From Carya illinoinensis (taxonomy: Eukaryota; Streptophyta; Magnoliopsida; Fagales; Juglandaceae), in the NCBI RefSeq assembly GCF_018687715.1, contig NC_056752.1, forward strand, positions 51,244,653 to 51,308,652: a stretch of 64,000 nucleotides of DNA, written 5' to 3'. Positions 1 to 11,755 of the stretch are shown piece by piece. The notes beneath the pieces are model-generated. The model did no database searches. It was not told the origin of the DNA and was given only the letters and a program-made list of their open reading frames with translations. Both the position numbers and the translations under genes were made by a program. Positions within the stretch are counted from its first letter, which is position 1. Every line of letters starts with the position of its first letter.

Positions 1-932
1 AAGCATTCTGCTTTTGGTTCTATATATGGTACCATAATTCTCTATAAATTAATCCTCCAGAATATTTTGTGAACTCAGCCACTTTCAATTGCAGTCTGGT
101 ATTTCCTTCTAGGTAGATACGACCACTCCTGTTTGCTCTTGGCCTTGGCTGCTCAGAGACATCCCTTTAGTTCGTCTTAGAGAATGTTAGTAGATGATTA
201 CTCTCTCTGTCTTGATCGATGAACATTATCCGTGTTTGAAATTTAATATAGAGATTCATTACAACAACCGATTCTCAAGATCTCTACCACTTGCTTCGGT
301 TTGAATGGGGGTCAAAATTATTCTGAGATTGGCGTTGTAAAGTACGCTGCTTTTTGGGTTGCATGATCTGCCAAAGGAGCACCCACTGAAGTGATACGGA
401 ATTGTTTTTCCTAAACTATAACCATCACTAGCTAGAATGAAACAAATTGCTCCGTATTTCTCCTTCGACATGACATGCATCCAGAGGCTAATCTTCAAAG
501 CTTATGAAAGTTACAGAAACTTGCTAGTCTCAAGAAGTTATGGTTGGCCTTGACAATTTTCCTATCCAATGAATGGAATTAAGATTTCAGAACCCTGCGG
601 CAATATGGTTCGACTTTCAAAATACAAATTCTTAAAGAATGGGTGCTTCGAGCCCAGCCCCAGGTGCAAGGGTATTAACGCTTCACAACTGTTTATGTTT
701 CTGTGGTTGGACTAATTTCGGAACCAGATCAGCGGGTGTAGAAAAGTGAGCACCATCTTCCCAACCATCCTGAAAATTTGCAAAATACAAAGCAGAAAAA
801 ATGGAGCTGAAAAATATGAAAATTCTCAGCATCAAGGTCCAATTGATTCCCGAGCATGAGAAGAATTTTAAAGTTCAGGGAGAATTAAATATCGTCTAAA
901 AATTTGAGAATGCGGAAGTCAAGCAAGAACTT
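1..932. other. 3' flank of TauE/SafE gene A, no recognised gene
   Basis: This stretch lies downstream of the stop codon of the minus-strand TauE/SafE gene, and its first few hundred bases next to 932 are probably that gene's 3' UTR. I find no ORF with recognisable protein similarity on either strand. The composition is less AT-rich than the repeats elsewhere, so part of it could belong to a neighbouring transcript that lies outside the window. Confidence 0.4.
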
Positions 933-2616
933 TCAAGCTGCTTCGTATGTGCAGATGTTTTCAAATCCCATGTACTCATGCAGCTTAATACTTCTAATCG
1001 TGTTTGCTATGCTTACACCACCTGTTCATAAAGAAACAAAAACAGTATTTGTGAAAACTTTAAAATCCGAATATAGGATGAACCCATAACTAGATCAATC
1101 TTTTCCAAATAACTTCAATCTTTTAAGCGAACTGCAATAATTACTTCTTCCAAAATGACAAATACCTAGTGAGATAGCACTGACAAAAATTGTGGAAGCC
1201 AAAATGAAGATGATCAAAGATGCCCTCCCAAGTATGGCGATCGCCTTTCTTACCACATATTGCCCTACAAGGGCAGCAACGGATGCAACTGCAATAAAGT
1301 ATAGAGCTGCAAGAAATTATCAGAAAAAGTTAGCACTACCAGTGTTGAATTTTGGGGTGGAAATGCTAGTTTCCTTGGGTAATCTAAATTTTTATTCGTG
1401 TGGTGGTACTCATCTTTACTTACCATATGGAACAGGGAATCGTTTCAGAAGGTAATATTGTACGACAGACATGGTTGAAGAAAATGTCATGATAAAGGTT
1501 GCGGTGGCACTAGACACCTGAAAGATAAAAGTACAGTAAACTCAAGTTTCGAAATTATATAGGGGAGATTGAATTCAAGCAAAGAATATTTATCAATATG
1601 GCTGTAGGATTGAACAGCTATCATCTAACCACTGAATAGACTCCTTAAAGATGCTTCGCTTCCTTCATTACCAGTTTTCTGAGGCTATTAACATTTAAGT
1701 GTACAAAGAAATACAAACTTACTGCCTAGCATAAATGTAATTGTTTTTCTCTGATCCTGCAAAAACAGAAATGTTATTCAGACTGAGATTTGAAGGCATC
1801 GAAGCACCCAACGCACCTGAGGAGGGACTCCCAGCTCCAGAAAAAGTGGACCCAAAATGAATCCTCCACCAAGACCAAGCAACCCTCCAACTACACCGGC
1901 TAATATTCCACATGCACAATAAAGAACCAGCTGGTGCACTCGCCAATTTGTGTCTGCTTCTCCCTTTGATGCGATCACTCTCTGCCCTTTGTACAGGTTC
2001 ACGGCTTCATATGAAGTCACTCCAACGGTTACTGGGATCTGAGGATGACAAAAGGAAAATAAACCATCACCAAGATGCTCAAGCAATAGTTTTCAAGAAT
2101 CTTAGCATTCGAGACCACATCTCTTCTATTCTCGTTGAAGTTTTTTAAAGGTACCTGCAATAGGTTTAGTACCCAATACAGCACCGAACAAGTAGTTGTA
2201 TGATTCTGTATCCATCACAAGAGAAATTCATCAATCTAGCTCATTGATGCGAGAAGTAAAGGAAAACTAATCATAGAGTACTTCTAGAAAGAAAATATGC
2301 ACAAAGCTGATTAAAACCTTGGCGATCTGCAGTCCAAGGACAACGATCCACACTGCAGAAAGTACTCCAACTTCCTTCCAGTAAATATTCTCAAGAATAG
2401 AGACCTGGGAATGTTACACATGTCAGTTATGAAAATCAAGAGTCAAGTAAGGATTGACTGAGTATTCTAACCTTTGCTTTTTCAGATTCCTTGGTCTCTG
2501 AACGAGTGCTAGTGCTTGGGCCTGCAGGTAGAGGCTTGTATTCGACCTCCTGATCAATACCTCTATCTGATTTAAGAACACATTAGCCTGGCTAAGAATT
2601 CTTTGAGAAACCCAAG

Positions 2617-2668
<52 letters not shown>

Positions 2669-4437
2669 ACTCACTTTTTGATTGCAAAAATCTAGCGGCC
2701 TCCTGGAAATAAGAGGAACAAGTAAGAAATTAAGTGTTGAAGCATAAAGAACTTCAATTCAAACTAAGGGTATGAACAAAAATTTTGAGCTACCCTTTTA
2801 ATTATGGTTTCCTTTTTCCATGTCTCAACACCCTTAATGAATGCCTTGCTTGAAGTCACTGCAGGTAATCATGACCGGATCAGGGAGGCTGTCCAAGAAG
2901 AACATGCAGAAATAGCTGTTCAAAAATTAAATACCTATAAAGGTGACCATTAACAAGACTGTGATTATCCAGTCAGGAAAAATCACATTGAAAGTAACTC
3001 CAATACTGATCCCCAACACCAACATTGGCTGAAACAGAAGTGCAAGATCATAATCAATGACAGGCAGCTCAAGTGTAGGATGTCTTTGCCTTAAATTGTA
3101 GAAAACAGTTGCCGCTGCTCCACCCATAATCATACCTGACCCAAACAAACCAAATCAAGGAAAATTTTTCTCATATATTATGTTAATTAGAAAGGTGAAA
3201 AGTAAATTAGAAATCAAGTTTCAGTATATCAACTCGTGAGCCGTGACCAATTTAGAGTGCAGTATATGCAAAGGAAAGAAAGAACTGCATCCAAGGCGGA
3301 AGGCTCTCAAATCTCTCAAATCCACTTTACCATTTTGAAATTAAAAGAACCAGTATCATTAAAAAAAAAAAAAACAATATAAATTCACCTTGACCTGTCA
3401 TCTTATATTTTTGTGATAATTCATAACTTAACATAAAGAGATCGTGAGTTCAAAGCATGAATCTTCACTATTAACGCTTAATTTTAGTTTTAAAATTCCA
3501 CGTGAGGGGACAAAGCTTGAAAGTTGATAAGACTCCAACGTTCCCACGCAGAATTTTGGATAAACTCAGATCGATGGCTATGGGGAAAGTATGAGCTCGT
3601 TATCCACCTACATTGAAACTCTACACTCTACAGAGACGCGGGGCTTCTCAAAAGCTGTTGCGTGACAGAAATAAATGAAAAGGAGAGGAAACACCTATGA
3701 GGATGAGGACGGTACTTAGTACATACATTTGGATAGGGCTGTCGATGATTTCTGGTCAAAACCAATAATAAGGGTAAGCATGGGAACAAAGATGCCACCC
3801 CCACCAACTCCTCCCACAGTTCCAAAAGCTGCCCCAAAAAATCCAATGATGGTGCCGACGACAATCTTCCAGCCAAATTCTATATCCTGCAAACCCAATC
3901 TCTCAACATTAGTAGTTTCACTATTTGTAACATCAATTGGCACAATAACAACAAATTAAAAAGCATAAACACAAAAGGTGGACCGTAGAACATAGTACAC
4001 CCAACAGTACCAAAAAAAAAAAGCAAAATTTGTTCTTCATTTGTCGTGAGAAAACAAACCAGACGAAGTGAATTAAATTTGGGGGTTCCTTGATCAAGGA
4101 ACCAAAATAAAGAGGGTAGAGGTAGTTGTACAAAGCGTGTAGGAGAAAAACATGAAATCAATCCAAACATATGTACTTGTACAAAACAGTGTAGGCATTA
4201 TAAAACCAGAAAAGTTTTGCTCACCGGCCAAATACGATCAAATGACAATCGGCCTTGTTCCCATAAGGAATTCCAGACTTTCATAACATGATCAGAATCA
4301 ACCTCTTCCTTGTCATTGTAACTTGAAGCCCTTCCGTTTGCCGAAACAATTAACAACGAAGACATAAGGAGAAGACTAATCACAGCTATTTCAATCAACC
4401 TCGAACCCCTCCATTCTGATCCCGTCCCAGCCATCAT
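933..4437 (-). CDS. Sulfite exporter TauE/SafE family protein, copy A (12 exons, 481 aa)
   Basis: Multi-pass membrane protein of the plant TauE/SafE family, putative exporters of sulfite or related small anions; the substrate is unproven in plants. Exons, in transcript order on the minus strand: 4437-4225, 3886-3727, 3135-2935, 2858-2794, 2702-2675, 2566-2472, 2404-2318, 2205-2155, 2038-1817, 1517-1424, 1306-1166 and 1021-933. All joins keep frame with GT-AG introns and give 482 codons including TGA. A hydrophobic N-terminal segment (about residues 15-33) looks like a signal anchor. The two glycine-rich half-repeats typical of the family are seen near residues 86-102 ([17 protein letters not shown]) and 351-364 ([13 protein letters not shown]). 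The C terminus reads [15 protein letters not shown] second ATG follows the first at 4434, so the protein may start one residue later. The tandem paralogue is at 22674-26683. Confidence 0.93.
2619..2665. repeat. (AG)n microsatellite in intron 5 of TauE copy A
   Basis: About 23 uninterrupted AG dinucleotides lie just downstream (in transcript order) of the tiny 28-nt exon 5, close to its splice donor. On the transcribed strand it is a CT-rich pyrimidine tract. Probably a polymorphic length marker. Confidence 0.9.
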
Positions 4438-4494
4438 ATTTTCTCTTACTTGTTCCTCTCTTCTTCAGAAGCTCATTTTTTCAATAATAATAAA

Positions 4495-4526
<32 letters not shown>

Positions 4527-5206
4527 GCCTTTTTTGCGAAACCCAGTTCTTAGATAAAGTTCTAGTCCACTTTGAGTACAGTATAAACTTTTCGAGCAAA
4601 AAAGGAAAGGGTACAGTGACAAGCCACTCTGCCTGACTCTGAGTTGTAACAGTGGTGGAAGCGCCAAACTCGATCTTAACTCGGTTCTTGTTTGAATTTG
4701 TGCTCGCGAAATACTGGACAACAACAGAACTTTAACATAAAGGCTTGGATCGAAATACAGACAGTAATGGGCTGTCTTTTTTAGCCTTGGTATTTTTGTC
4801 TCAGAGAGAGAGAGAGAGCTCTGCTTTCTTCCTGTGGTTCGGAGAGAACAGATCCCTGCAACGGGTGAGTGACACCGAGGGGAAGAAGAGGTCGATTTTG
4901 AGACAATCAGACGAACTCACCACGTGAGTTTATTCCCACTTCACTCGATTCAACTCAACTCAATTTGGCTTTGAGAGTTGGAATGGTAGTTGCGAGACAA
5001 ACTTTCTTCCATCATTGCGCGCCGTTTGGACGTTCATCTCATGCCTATGGCTTTTTCTTTTTCTTTTTTTAATATTATATAATATAAATATTTTTTATTT
5101 TAAATTTTTAAATTTTTTCATTCAATTATTATAATATTTTCGAAAAAAAATTCTATACACATCGTACTGGTATCTTATCCTCGTTTCGTTATATTATATA
5201 ATATAA
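4438..5206 (-). promoter_or_regulatory. Upstream region of TauE copy A with G-box
   Basis: The 5' flank of the minus-strand gene holds a long T/A homopolymer block (about 4495-4526) roughly 60-90 bp before the ATG. It also has a short GA tract (4803-4818) and a perfect palindromic G-box CACGTG at 4921-4926. No clear TATA box is seen. The regulatory role is inferred from position only. Confidence 0.35.
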
Positions 5207-5417
5207 GGATTTTGCTATACAATCTTCCAACACTCTAATATTTCATTTTTTTTTTAATTTTTATTATTTTATTTTTTATCAAATATTTAATATATAAATA
5301 ATGAATAAAATAATTAAATTAATTTAAAAAGAATAAATTCAAAAAAAAATATTAAAAAAATATTAAAAAATTAAAAAAAAGTGAGATATTGAGATATTGG
5401 GAAGTTGTGTAGATTTT
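5207..5417. mobile_element. AT-rich palindromic MITE
   Basis: Imperfect terminal inverted repeats of about 31 bp bound an AT-rich core. The left end contains CTATACAATCTTCCAACA and the right end TTGGGAAGTTGTGTAG. It has no coding capacity and is typical of a foldback MITE. The superfamily was not determined because no clear target duplication was found. Confidence 0.55.
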
Positions 5418-6275
5418 TTCCGTAACATATTTATTATTATTAAATAATTATATTTATTAGATGATTTTTATCGGCGGAGTATTGCTATACCGGTGTCTCT
5501 ATCGACTTCATCTTATCTCGCCATCATTTCATGAGAATATAGAACTGCCCTCCCCCTGCTCATTGCATTTATTTACATTTAAAAAATATATATATTTATA
5601 TAGTTCACAGATCCAGAGTGCATGATGCCCTCTCTCTCTCTCGATCCAACAATAAATATATGATTTAGGTCAGTTTGAGTCAACAAGTATATTTTATTTT
5701 ATTTTATTTTTTTTATTATTTTATATAATTATTTATTATCATTTAATATTTTACCATTACTTTTAATTTACTATTTATATAATATTTAAAATCACCTTAA
5801 TATATAAACAAAATTTTTAAAAAATAATAATTACAGTCGTGAGTATGTAAACGTCACACAATCATTTCAAAAAAATTAAATAAATATAAAATTTTTATTA
5901 AAAAAATTAATTAATTTTTTAATAATAAATTTCATTATTTTTTAAAATCACTACATAACACCTAGAGGCATTAATTATATACTCACCCACTTTCAGGCTT
6001 CAACATCCGGATGTCATCACATTGACAAGTTACATAATTTTAAATGGGTGATTATATCAGCATCCAAGTAGCGTGTTGGGAAAAATTAGTCCGATATAAT
6101 TATGCAATTATTGCGTGTTATAAATCCCCCGAACTCACTTTACTGCCTACAAACTAACCTTAAATATATATATATCTCTTAAATAAGTGTAAAAATATAC
6201 GTTCTCGCCATTAATTAAGTACAGCATCTTACTAAAAATTATTTTACTTGCAAGTTGGTATAAAAAAAATACACA
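5418..6275. other. AT-rich intergenic DNA
   Basis: Non-coding AT-rich sequence up to the LTR retrotransposon insertion site. It contains short low-complexity tracts (for example TCTC near 5630 and ATAT near 5587 and 6165). No gene is recognised. Confidence 0.6.
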
Positions 6276-6280
6276 TCATG

Positions 6281-9200
6281 TGTAACAGCCCGCTAGAAAT
6301 TCAATTGTGGAATTTCTTTTAACTTTAAGAACCTCGTGAAAACCCCATAAGTTTTCACGAATCCATTAATCATATAGGTTTTTGTCTAACTACATAGTTA
6401 GTGTTATTATTTACTATGGTATCAGAAGTGTGTTTTTGATTATTGGAGATAGTTAGAAGTGACAAAATGTATTATGGTTTGTGCCATTAGACTCGGAGGG
6501 TTATTTAAAGTCTTATGGCGCAATAACATTTTTTCATATTTTCGGTCAAAACGTCTGTTTAAAACTGTAGATATTATTGGATAAAAAGAAATATCTTGAG
6601 GTAATTTTCATAGATATTATTAGATAAAAATATCTTAAGTTGATTTTTTTTTAGATATTATTGGATAGAATATTATAAGATAATCATTTATAGTTTTTTT
6701 TTGGGTAGGAGAAAACTACACTCAACTCTCAAGTCCAGCCTCATCTCTTCCATATGTCATCCATAAGTATCTCCAGCCACCTCTCCCCACGAAATTATCT
6801 AATTACACCTTCCAATAAAAGATTATCAAACACTCTCTCTCGGATAGCTTTTAGGAGGTCTTTTGCACGCCCATTTCGAAGCTGTTGTAAGTGTTTTATC
6901 ATAAAGTCTCCTTCATATAAGTTGTTCCTTTTTGAGTCTAGTTTACATGGATATCTTATTTGCCCCATTTGAAGATCATTTGATCAGTAAAATATTGTAT
7001 AAACTATAGAAAGGTCATTCTGGGAGATAAACTGGAGAATATGTTATAGTTTGGAGTTTTTGACCAAGCTAATGGATAGATATTGGTCCGAAATTTTTAT
7101 GGAGTATTGTTAACATGTATATGTGACTATTGGTTGAGGATTTTTGCATGATTAAAGGTTTTGATGAAAGATTTACTTAGATTTAGAAACTTAGAAACTG
7201 GAAGAAGAAAAACAGTTTCTGTTTTGAGAAAGTTTAACTCTTTGGTGGTCTAAACCTATTATAATGACTTTAATAATTTTATTGGAGGATCTTAAGTATG
7301 TTATATACATGTTATATTATTATTTTGAAGATATTTGATGTTAGTTTCAAAGATATGAAATTTTATGCAAAGAGATATTCAAATAAGCCAAAGTGTGGAT
7401 ATTCTTGGCTAAATTTATGTTTTGGTTAATTTCTAACCATGTGATCTTGAATTAGAAACTTATATATGTTTTAGGACATCTTTTTAAACCATGTGATGGT
7501 TTGGTTTGAAAATCATATATTTATAAGTCATAGATCAAGAGATTTATCAAAACTAGTTGAGGAAAAAGTTTCTGTTTTTGAACTAAGTGTAAAACCAAAA
7601 ACTCCAAATGTTATTTTGTGATTTTGGTGACTTTAGTTTGATGATTTAAAGCATGGTTGATGTTAGGATGATATTATGAATATGTTAGAAGTAAGATTTG
7701 ATTTTTGAAATTCTTGGAGATGTTTTGATTTAAGGTCAAAACTTGTAATTCAAGTGCTTGGATCTTTTTACAAAAAAAAGTTTGGTGTTGATTATTAGCT
7801 TTTTCTAAATGGATGTTTTAAGTATGGTTTTGAACTTAGGATTGGAAGATGTTTGTTGCAAAATTTTGGTTTAAGCATGAGTTTTGAAGTTGGAAGGAAT
7901 TGCAACAAAAATAAAGGGAAATGACCTATGGATGTTTCAACCATAGTGTGTTCTTCATAGTTGTGTTTTGTTTTAAATTTTTCTGGGCTGATATTTAAGT
8001 TTAGGATAAAATTTACATGAGGAATGTAAATTTTAGAAACTTTTAGAGTTAGTATGCAAAATCCTTAAGTTATGGGTAAAACGGTCATTTTCCCACATGT
8101 AGAGAGTAAAATGAAAATTTTACTCTTTAAGTTAGTATTTTTCATATTTCAAATTATTAGTGATTTAGTTCTAACTTTTAGAATCACTAATTACAGTTCC
8201 TCGTGATCGCACTTGAAGTTTTATAAGAAACGCGGAGATCGAGGTAAGTTAGCTTTTAACTTACTAGCAGTCTACTGTGTATGTGTGCTAAGTAAAAGAA
8301 TTACAGTGTATGTATGTATGTTATCATATATGTCATGCCATACCAAGTTATCATGTAATTGTCTATTATACAGAATTTATTCTGTCATCAATTTTTTTCT
8401 GTTACACAATATATTCTGTCATGTATTACTATACATTACAAATATGTCATGCTAAATATGTTGTTTGTTATATGTTATGCCATGTTACGGAATGTTATTA
8501 TCTCAAGTTGGTTATGTATTTCAAATTATGTTCAAGTCACGTTATGTTACGTCAGAACTTCAGTCCTTTCATATTCCAGTTACGTTTCATCTTGAGTATA
8601 TTCAGTTTATGTAGAATACATGGGGCCACAACAACTGTGGAGTATGTATTTAACTACAATTGTGATGCGTAAAATACATGGGGCCACAACAACTGTGGAG
8701 TATGTATTTTTCATATTAAGTCAAGTTTTTGTAGAATACATGGGGCCACAACAACTGTGGAGTATGTATTTTTAATGTTAAGTCAAGTTTGTGTAGAATA
8801 CATGGGGCCACAACAACTGTGGAGTATGTATTTACACGTAGAATACATGGGGCCACAACAACTGTGGAGTATGTATTTTTCATGTTAATTCAAGTTTCAG
8901 AGCAAGTTCATGCTAAGTCAAGTTCAGTTCATGATTCAATTTAAGCTATGTCAATTATGCTATGTTGTACGCTAAGTTATGCTTTAATTACTTATGAATT
9001 TGATTATGCATTTATGCTTTTACTGTCATACATGCATCATTAGTCTGTATGGAAGTTTTTTGTTAACTTGCTGAGATTTGTAATCAAATCTCACTGTGGT
9101 AGTCCCAACTACCATTCCCCCCGAATGGTAGATCTTGTTACAGGACCTGAAGGAGGATCAGGAGCTGACCAACTAGACACAGTCGACTGAACGACGGTGC

Positions 9201-9535
9201 GTCGTTAATGTTAATATAGTAGTTAAATTACTACTTGTACGATGAAGTTGCATCTCCAGTACTATTGGATCATAACTATTTTGGAATAGTGCTGTGATCT
9301 TAGTTATTCAATGGATCTTTATGTATGAAGTATGTTTCAAGTATTGGGATATTTTCAGTTTGGTGCATAGTATTGCTAAAGAAAAAAATTATCCGCTGCG
9401 AATATTGCATAATGTTAGATGCATGTTAGGATTATTGCATCTTATATGTCATGAACGGGGGCAGGTAACCTTGTGTTGCATGTCTCGACGCTTCAAATGT
9501 CCGTCCGATCCCAAACGGAATTTGGGGGCGTCACA
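6281..9535 (+). repeat. 5' LTR (3255 bp)
   Basis: Starts TGTAACAGCC and ends GCGTCACA. As far as I compared by eye, it matches the 3' LTR without substitutions outside the minisatellite block. The offset between the copies is a constant 5515 before the array and 5866 after it, so there are no other net indels. A TATA-like AATATTATAAGATAATC near 6668-6684 precedes a pyrimidine-rich leader and may mark the LTR promoter. A 72-codon ORF (6754-6972) lies after it. Confidence 0.95.
8611..8880 (+). repeat. Hairpin minisatellite array in 5' LTR (5 units)
   Basis: Five units contain a shared 35-nt core. The core is self-complementary: AATACAT pairs with ATGTATT, and CCACA pairs with TGTGG around the loop ACAAC. 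The spacers between cores alternate among three kinds, here in the order ending AACTAC, TTCAT, TTAAT, ACACG, TTCAT. Confidence 0.93.
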
Positions 9536-9538
9536 GGG

Positions 9539-9550
9539 TGGTATCAGAGC
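9539..9550 (+). other. Primer binding site (tRNA-iMet)
   Basis: TGGTATCAGAGC begins three bases after the end of the 5' LTR. It is the standard complement of the 3' end of plant initiator methionine tRNA used by many Ty3/gypsy and Ty1/copia elements. Confidence 0.93.
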
Positions 9551-9661
9551 AATACGTCTCTGGGCAGTAAATCCACATGTCCTTAGGAAATGCACCAAAC
9601 ATTAGACTTGAAATTTTAGTCGTCAGTAGGCTTGAATTTCTTAAGGTATAAAGGGTAGTAT

Positions 9662-9880
9662 GTGGTTGTAATATATATACTCGTGTGTTTCAAGAAGGGA
9701 CACATGACTCGTGATAGAATACTTCGGAATCCTAAGGGAGATAACAATCAAGAGGATCAGAATTTTCCGATTGATGAAGAATTAGTTGAGGTAAACATAG
9801 TTAACGTTGATCTGATTGCAATTGATGGTAGTATTGCATTATTGTTATTTTGGAGTAGGTCAAGTCATTGGAGTTGGTAA
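9662..9880 (+). pseudogene. Decayed gag remnant with broken zinc knuckle
   Basis: A short reading frame contains CFKKGHMTRDR, which resembles the end of a retroviral CCHC zinc knuckle (C-x2-C-x4-H-x4-C) with two cysteines lost. It sits after the primer site, where a gag end could remain after deletion. No upstream capsid domain is present. The call rests on this one motif and on position. Confidence 0.4.
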
Positions 9881-10671
9881 ATTGTACATTGTTTGATTCA
9901 AACGAGTCATTGTTTCTATTAATTGTGGTGCTTGAGAATTCAGCTTGGAAGCTAAATTGTTACCCTAGTAGTAAGAGTAACAATTTTCATTAGAAGTATT
10001 ATTGTTCATACCAATGTAGATATAGAATACCTTTTAGTAATATGAGAAAGGATATGTAGGATTGATAAATGGTATTCCACATATTTGGAGAATTGTTTTG
10101 ATTCTGAGAATACGATAGAAATTGTGTTTGGAAGAGTAATTTGATTAGGAGAAACTTTAGCCTTGGTAGGATTTATTTATGATAATAGTATTACCACGCC
10201 ACCAGTAAATGATTTCTGGCAAAGCACTATTTTTATGGATACATAGATCGATCTTCTTTTGAAGACTATTATATGGAGAGTAAAATCTTGGTCTTGAGGA
10301 TTTATGTGAACATTAGGAACAAATCATTTAGAGTTAGAATAATTGATAACTTATGATGGATAGAAGAGTTATGACAATCATAAGAGAGAAAGTTTCAAGT
10401 TTAAGTTATTAACTGGTCAGTTATCAAAGTACCACCTAGGAAGATGACTGATTGTTGCGATTATAAAGAAGTAAGTTAGTCCTAGACCAGTAGAACTCCT
10501 TGAGGTTTTTATTAACTTGAAGATTACTGAGAGTTTGGATATGCATGATTAAATGCATATTTATATGAGTCATTGGATCATGTCATATATATGAAAATCC
10601 CTGAAAGAAATAAAATGGAGTACATAAAACATATACCAGAAGATAGAAACACAAATATGAATATTTGTGAA
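9881..10671. other. Retrotransposon interior, no intact ORF
   Basis: Non-coding interior with many stops in all frames. It may be eroded pol sequence, but I cannot recognise any catalytic motif. Confidence 0.5.
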
Positions 10672-10684
10672 GTATTATTTTATT
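10672..10684 (-). terminator. Poly(A) signal of the antisense ORF
   Basis: On the minus strand AATAAAATAATAC occurs about 15 nt after the stop codon of the antisense ORF. It contains a canonical AATAAA hexamer and is followed by a GT-rich stretch, as expected for a cleavage and polyadenylation region. Confidence 0.5.
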
Positions 10685-10698
10685 ATCATAAAGCAAAA

Positions 10699-11127
10699 TT
10701 ACAGAAATTTGAGGCTCTTTGCCTCAATCTTTAAACGTTCTTGCTCTTCAAAAATCTGCATGCCTCTCCTATCTAAAGGAGTAGCCACTCGAAAAGAAGA
10801 GTTAAGCAAAGATTTTAAATCTCTGTTCTCTCGCTTTACTGCTTCTATCTTCATGTTGGATTCCATAAGAAGCCTCTGAAGCAGAGAAATACTCTCGTGG
10901 AGTTTGTCAACCCCACCAGTCCTGGATTGCAGTCTCTGAGAATATGCGACAATGGCTGATGAGTATCGAGTACCGAGACTCACAAGCTCGTAGATAAGTT
11001 CATTTTCTGACTTATTAGTCAGATCATTATTTGATTGCATGATAGCACCTATGGAAGAAGCAGAAACAACTGGGGAACGAGGTGCAGAATACCTCATGTT
11101 TTGGCAATGAGAAGATTGCTGAGCCAT
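10699..11127 (-). CDS. Antisense 142-aa coiled-coil-like ORF inside the retrotransposon
   Basis: Intact ORF on the strand opposite to the element, starting MAQQSSHCQNMRY and ending in TAG. The N-terminal 35 residues are Ser/Gln-rich and look disordered. The rest (about 40-142) is rich in Leu, Glu, Lys and Arg with heptad-like spacing (for example ELIYELVSLG, LLQRLLMESNMKIEAVKREN and EEQERLKIEAK), which suggests a helical or coiled-coil protein. No enzymatic motif is seen. It is preceded by a TATA box about 100 bp upstream and followed by AATAAA, so it looks like a complete transcription unit. Antisense extra ORFs are known in several plant Ty3/gypsy lineages; whether this one is related, or is a captured host gene or a viral-type small coiled-coil protein, I cannot tell. 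Confidence 0.6.
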   Translation of the reverse strand: MAQQSSHCQNMRYSAPRSPVVSASSIGAIMQSNNDLTNKSENELIYELVSLGTRYSSAIVAYSQRLQSRTGGVDKLHESISLLQRLLMESNMKIEAVKRENRDLKSLLNSSFRVATPLDRRGMQIFEEQERLKIEAKSLKFL

Positions 11128-11227
11128 TGCAAAATGAGTAAGCAGAAAGAGATTGTAGAGTAAGAATGCAGATTAATTTCAGAAAAGTGAAGAAGATGAG
11201 ATGAGAAAGAAGATGAACTGAATAATT

Positions 11228-11235
11228 CTTTTATA
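11228..11235 (-). promoter_or_regulatory. TATA box of the antisense ORF
   Basis: Minus-strand TATAAAAG in the context CTCTATAAAAGAATT lies 100 bp upstream of the antisense ATG. That would place transcription start near 11200 with a leader of about 75 nt that is rich in CT and free of upstream ATGs. Confidence 0.6.
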
Positions 11236-11294
11236 GAGAAAATTATGACGAATCACCTCTCGTGAATCATTTCTCTACAAGAGACAAGAGCAAT

Positions 11295-11377
11295 GTAGTA
11301 TCATAGCTGCGGTGCCTGACAATTACAGAAGAACAAAGTAGTGTCGTAGCTATGCGGCGCCTGACAACTACAGAAGA
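11295..11377 (-). repeat. Duplicated 38-40 bp motif upstream of the antisense TATA box
   Basis: Two imperfect direct copies (11295-11332 and 11338-11377) share GTAGT.TC.TAGCT and GCCTGACAA.TACAGAAGA. They lie 60-150 bp upstream of the TATA box, the position expected for duplicated promoter elements. The enhancer function is inference. Confidence 0.6.
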
Positions 11378-11755
11378 CCTATAAAAATTACGCGGATCAG
11401 AGTTGTCTGGTCTAAAACAGAGGGCCACCGATTAAAAAAAAAAAAACAGAGAGAGAGAGAGGATAACAGCTTAATTTTGATGAATTCTCTACTAACTTTG
11501 GTATTTACAAGAACATTTAAACTATATCACCTATGTTTTTCTAAAGAAGCGTTTCAGAAGATTATTTACTTAAAGTTTTAGGTTTGGAGAGTATGTCGTT
11601 ACAACTTGGCCAACCTTGTGCAAAGAAGTATAATCTAATTGTTGATTAAAGTAAGAGAGTTAAGGAATGACATAATCTCAAAGGCAAATATATACGGGAT
11701 AGACAGTAGGTTGGTAAGCAACACCTCCTCATTAAATTGCTATTTCTTACTTACT
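11378..11755. other. Retrotransposon interior between antisense cassette and PPT
   Basis: Non-coding, with a poly(A) run followed by a short GA tract near 11435-11461. No intact ORF is present in either direction. Confidence 0.5.

Noticed and set aside
259..498. 79-aa minus-strand ORF at the window start
   Set aside because: No recognisable domain, no splice links and no coding-like composition.
721..768. Alternative last exon for TauE copy A after a second possible acceptor
   Set aside because: It would encode an unrelated short tail. The exon at 933-1021 matches the family C terminus and that of copy B.
8213..8672. Overlapping Tyr/Cys-rich ORFs in the LTRs
   Set aside because: They arise from AT-rich TATGT/ATGTTA sequence, and three overlapping frames are open at once. 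The solo LTR has only partial equivalents.
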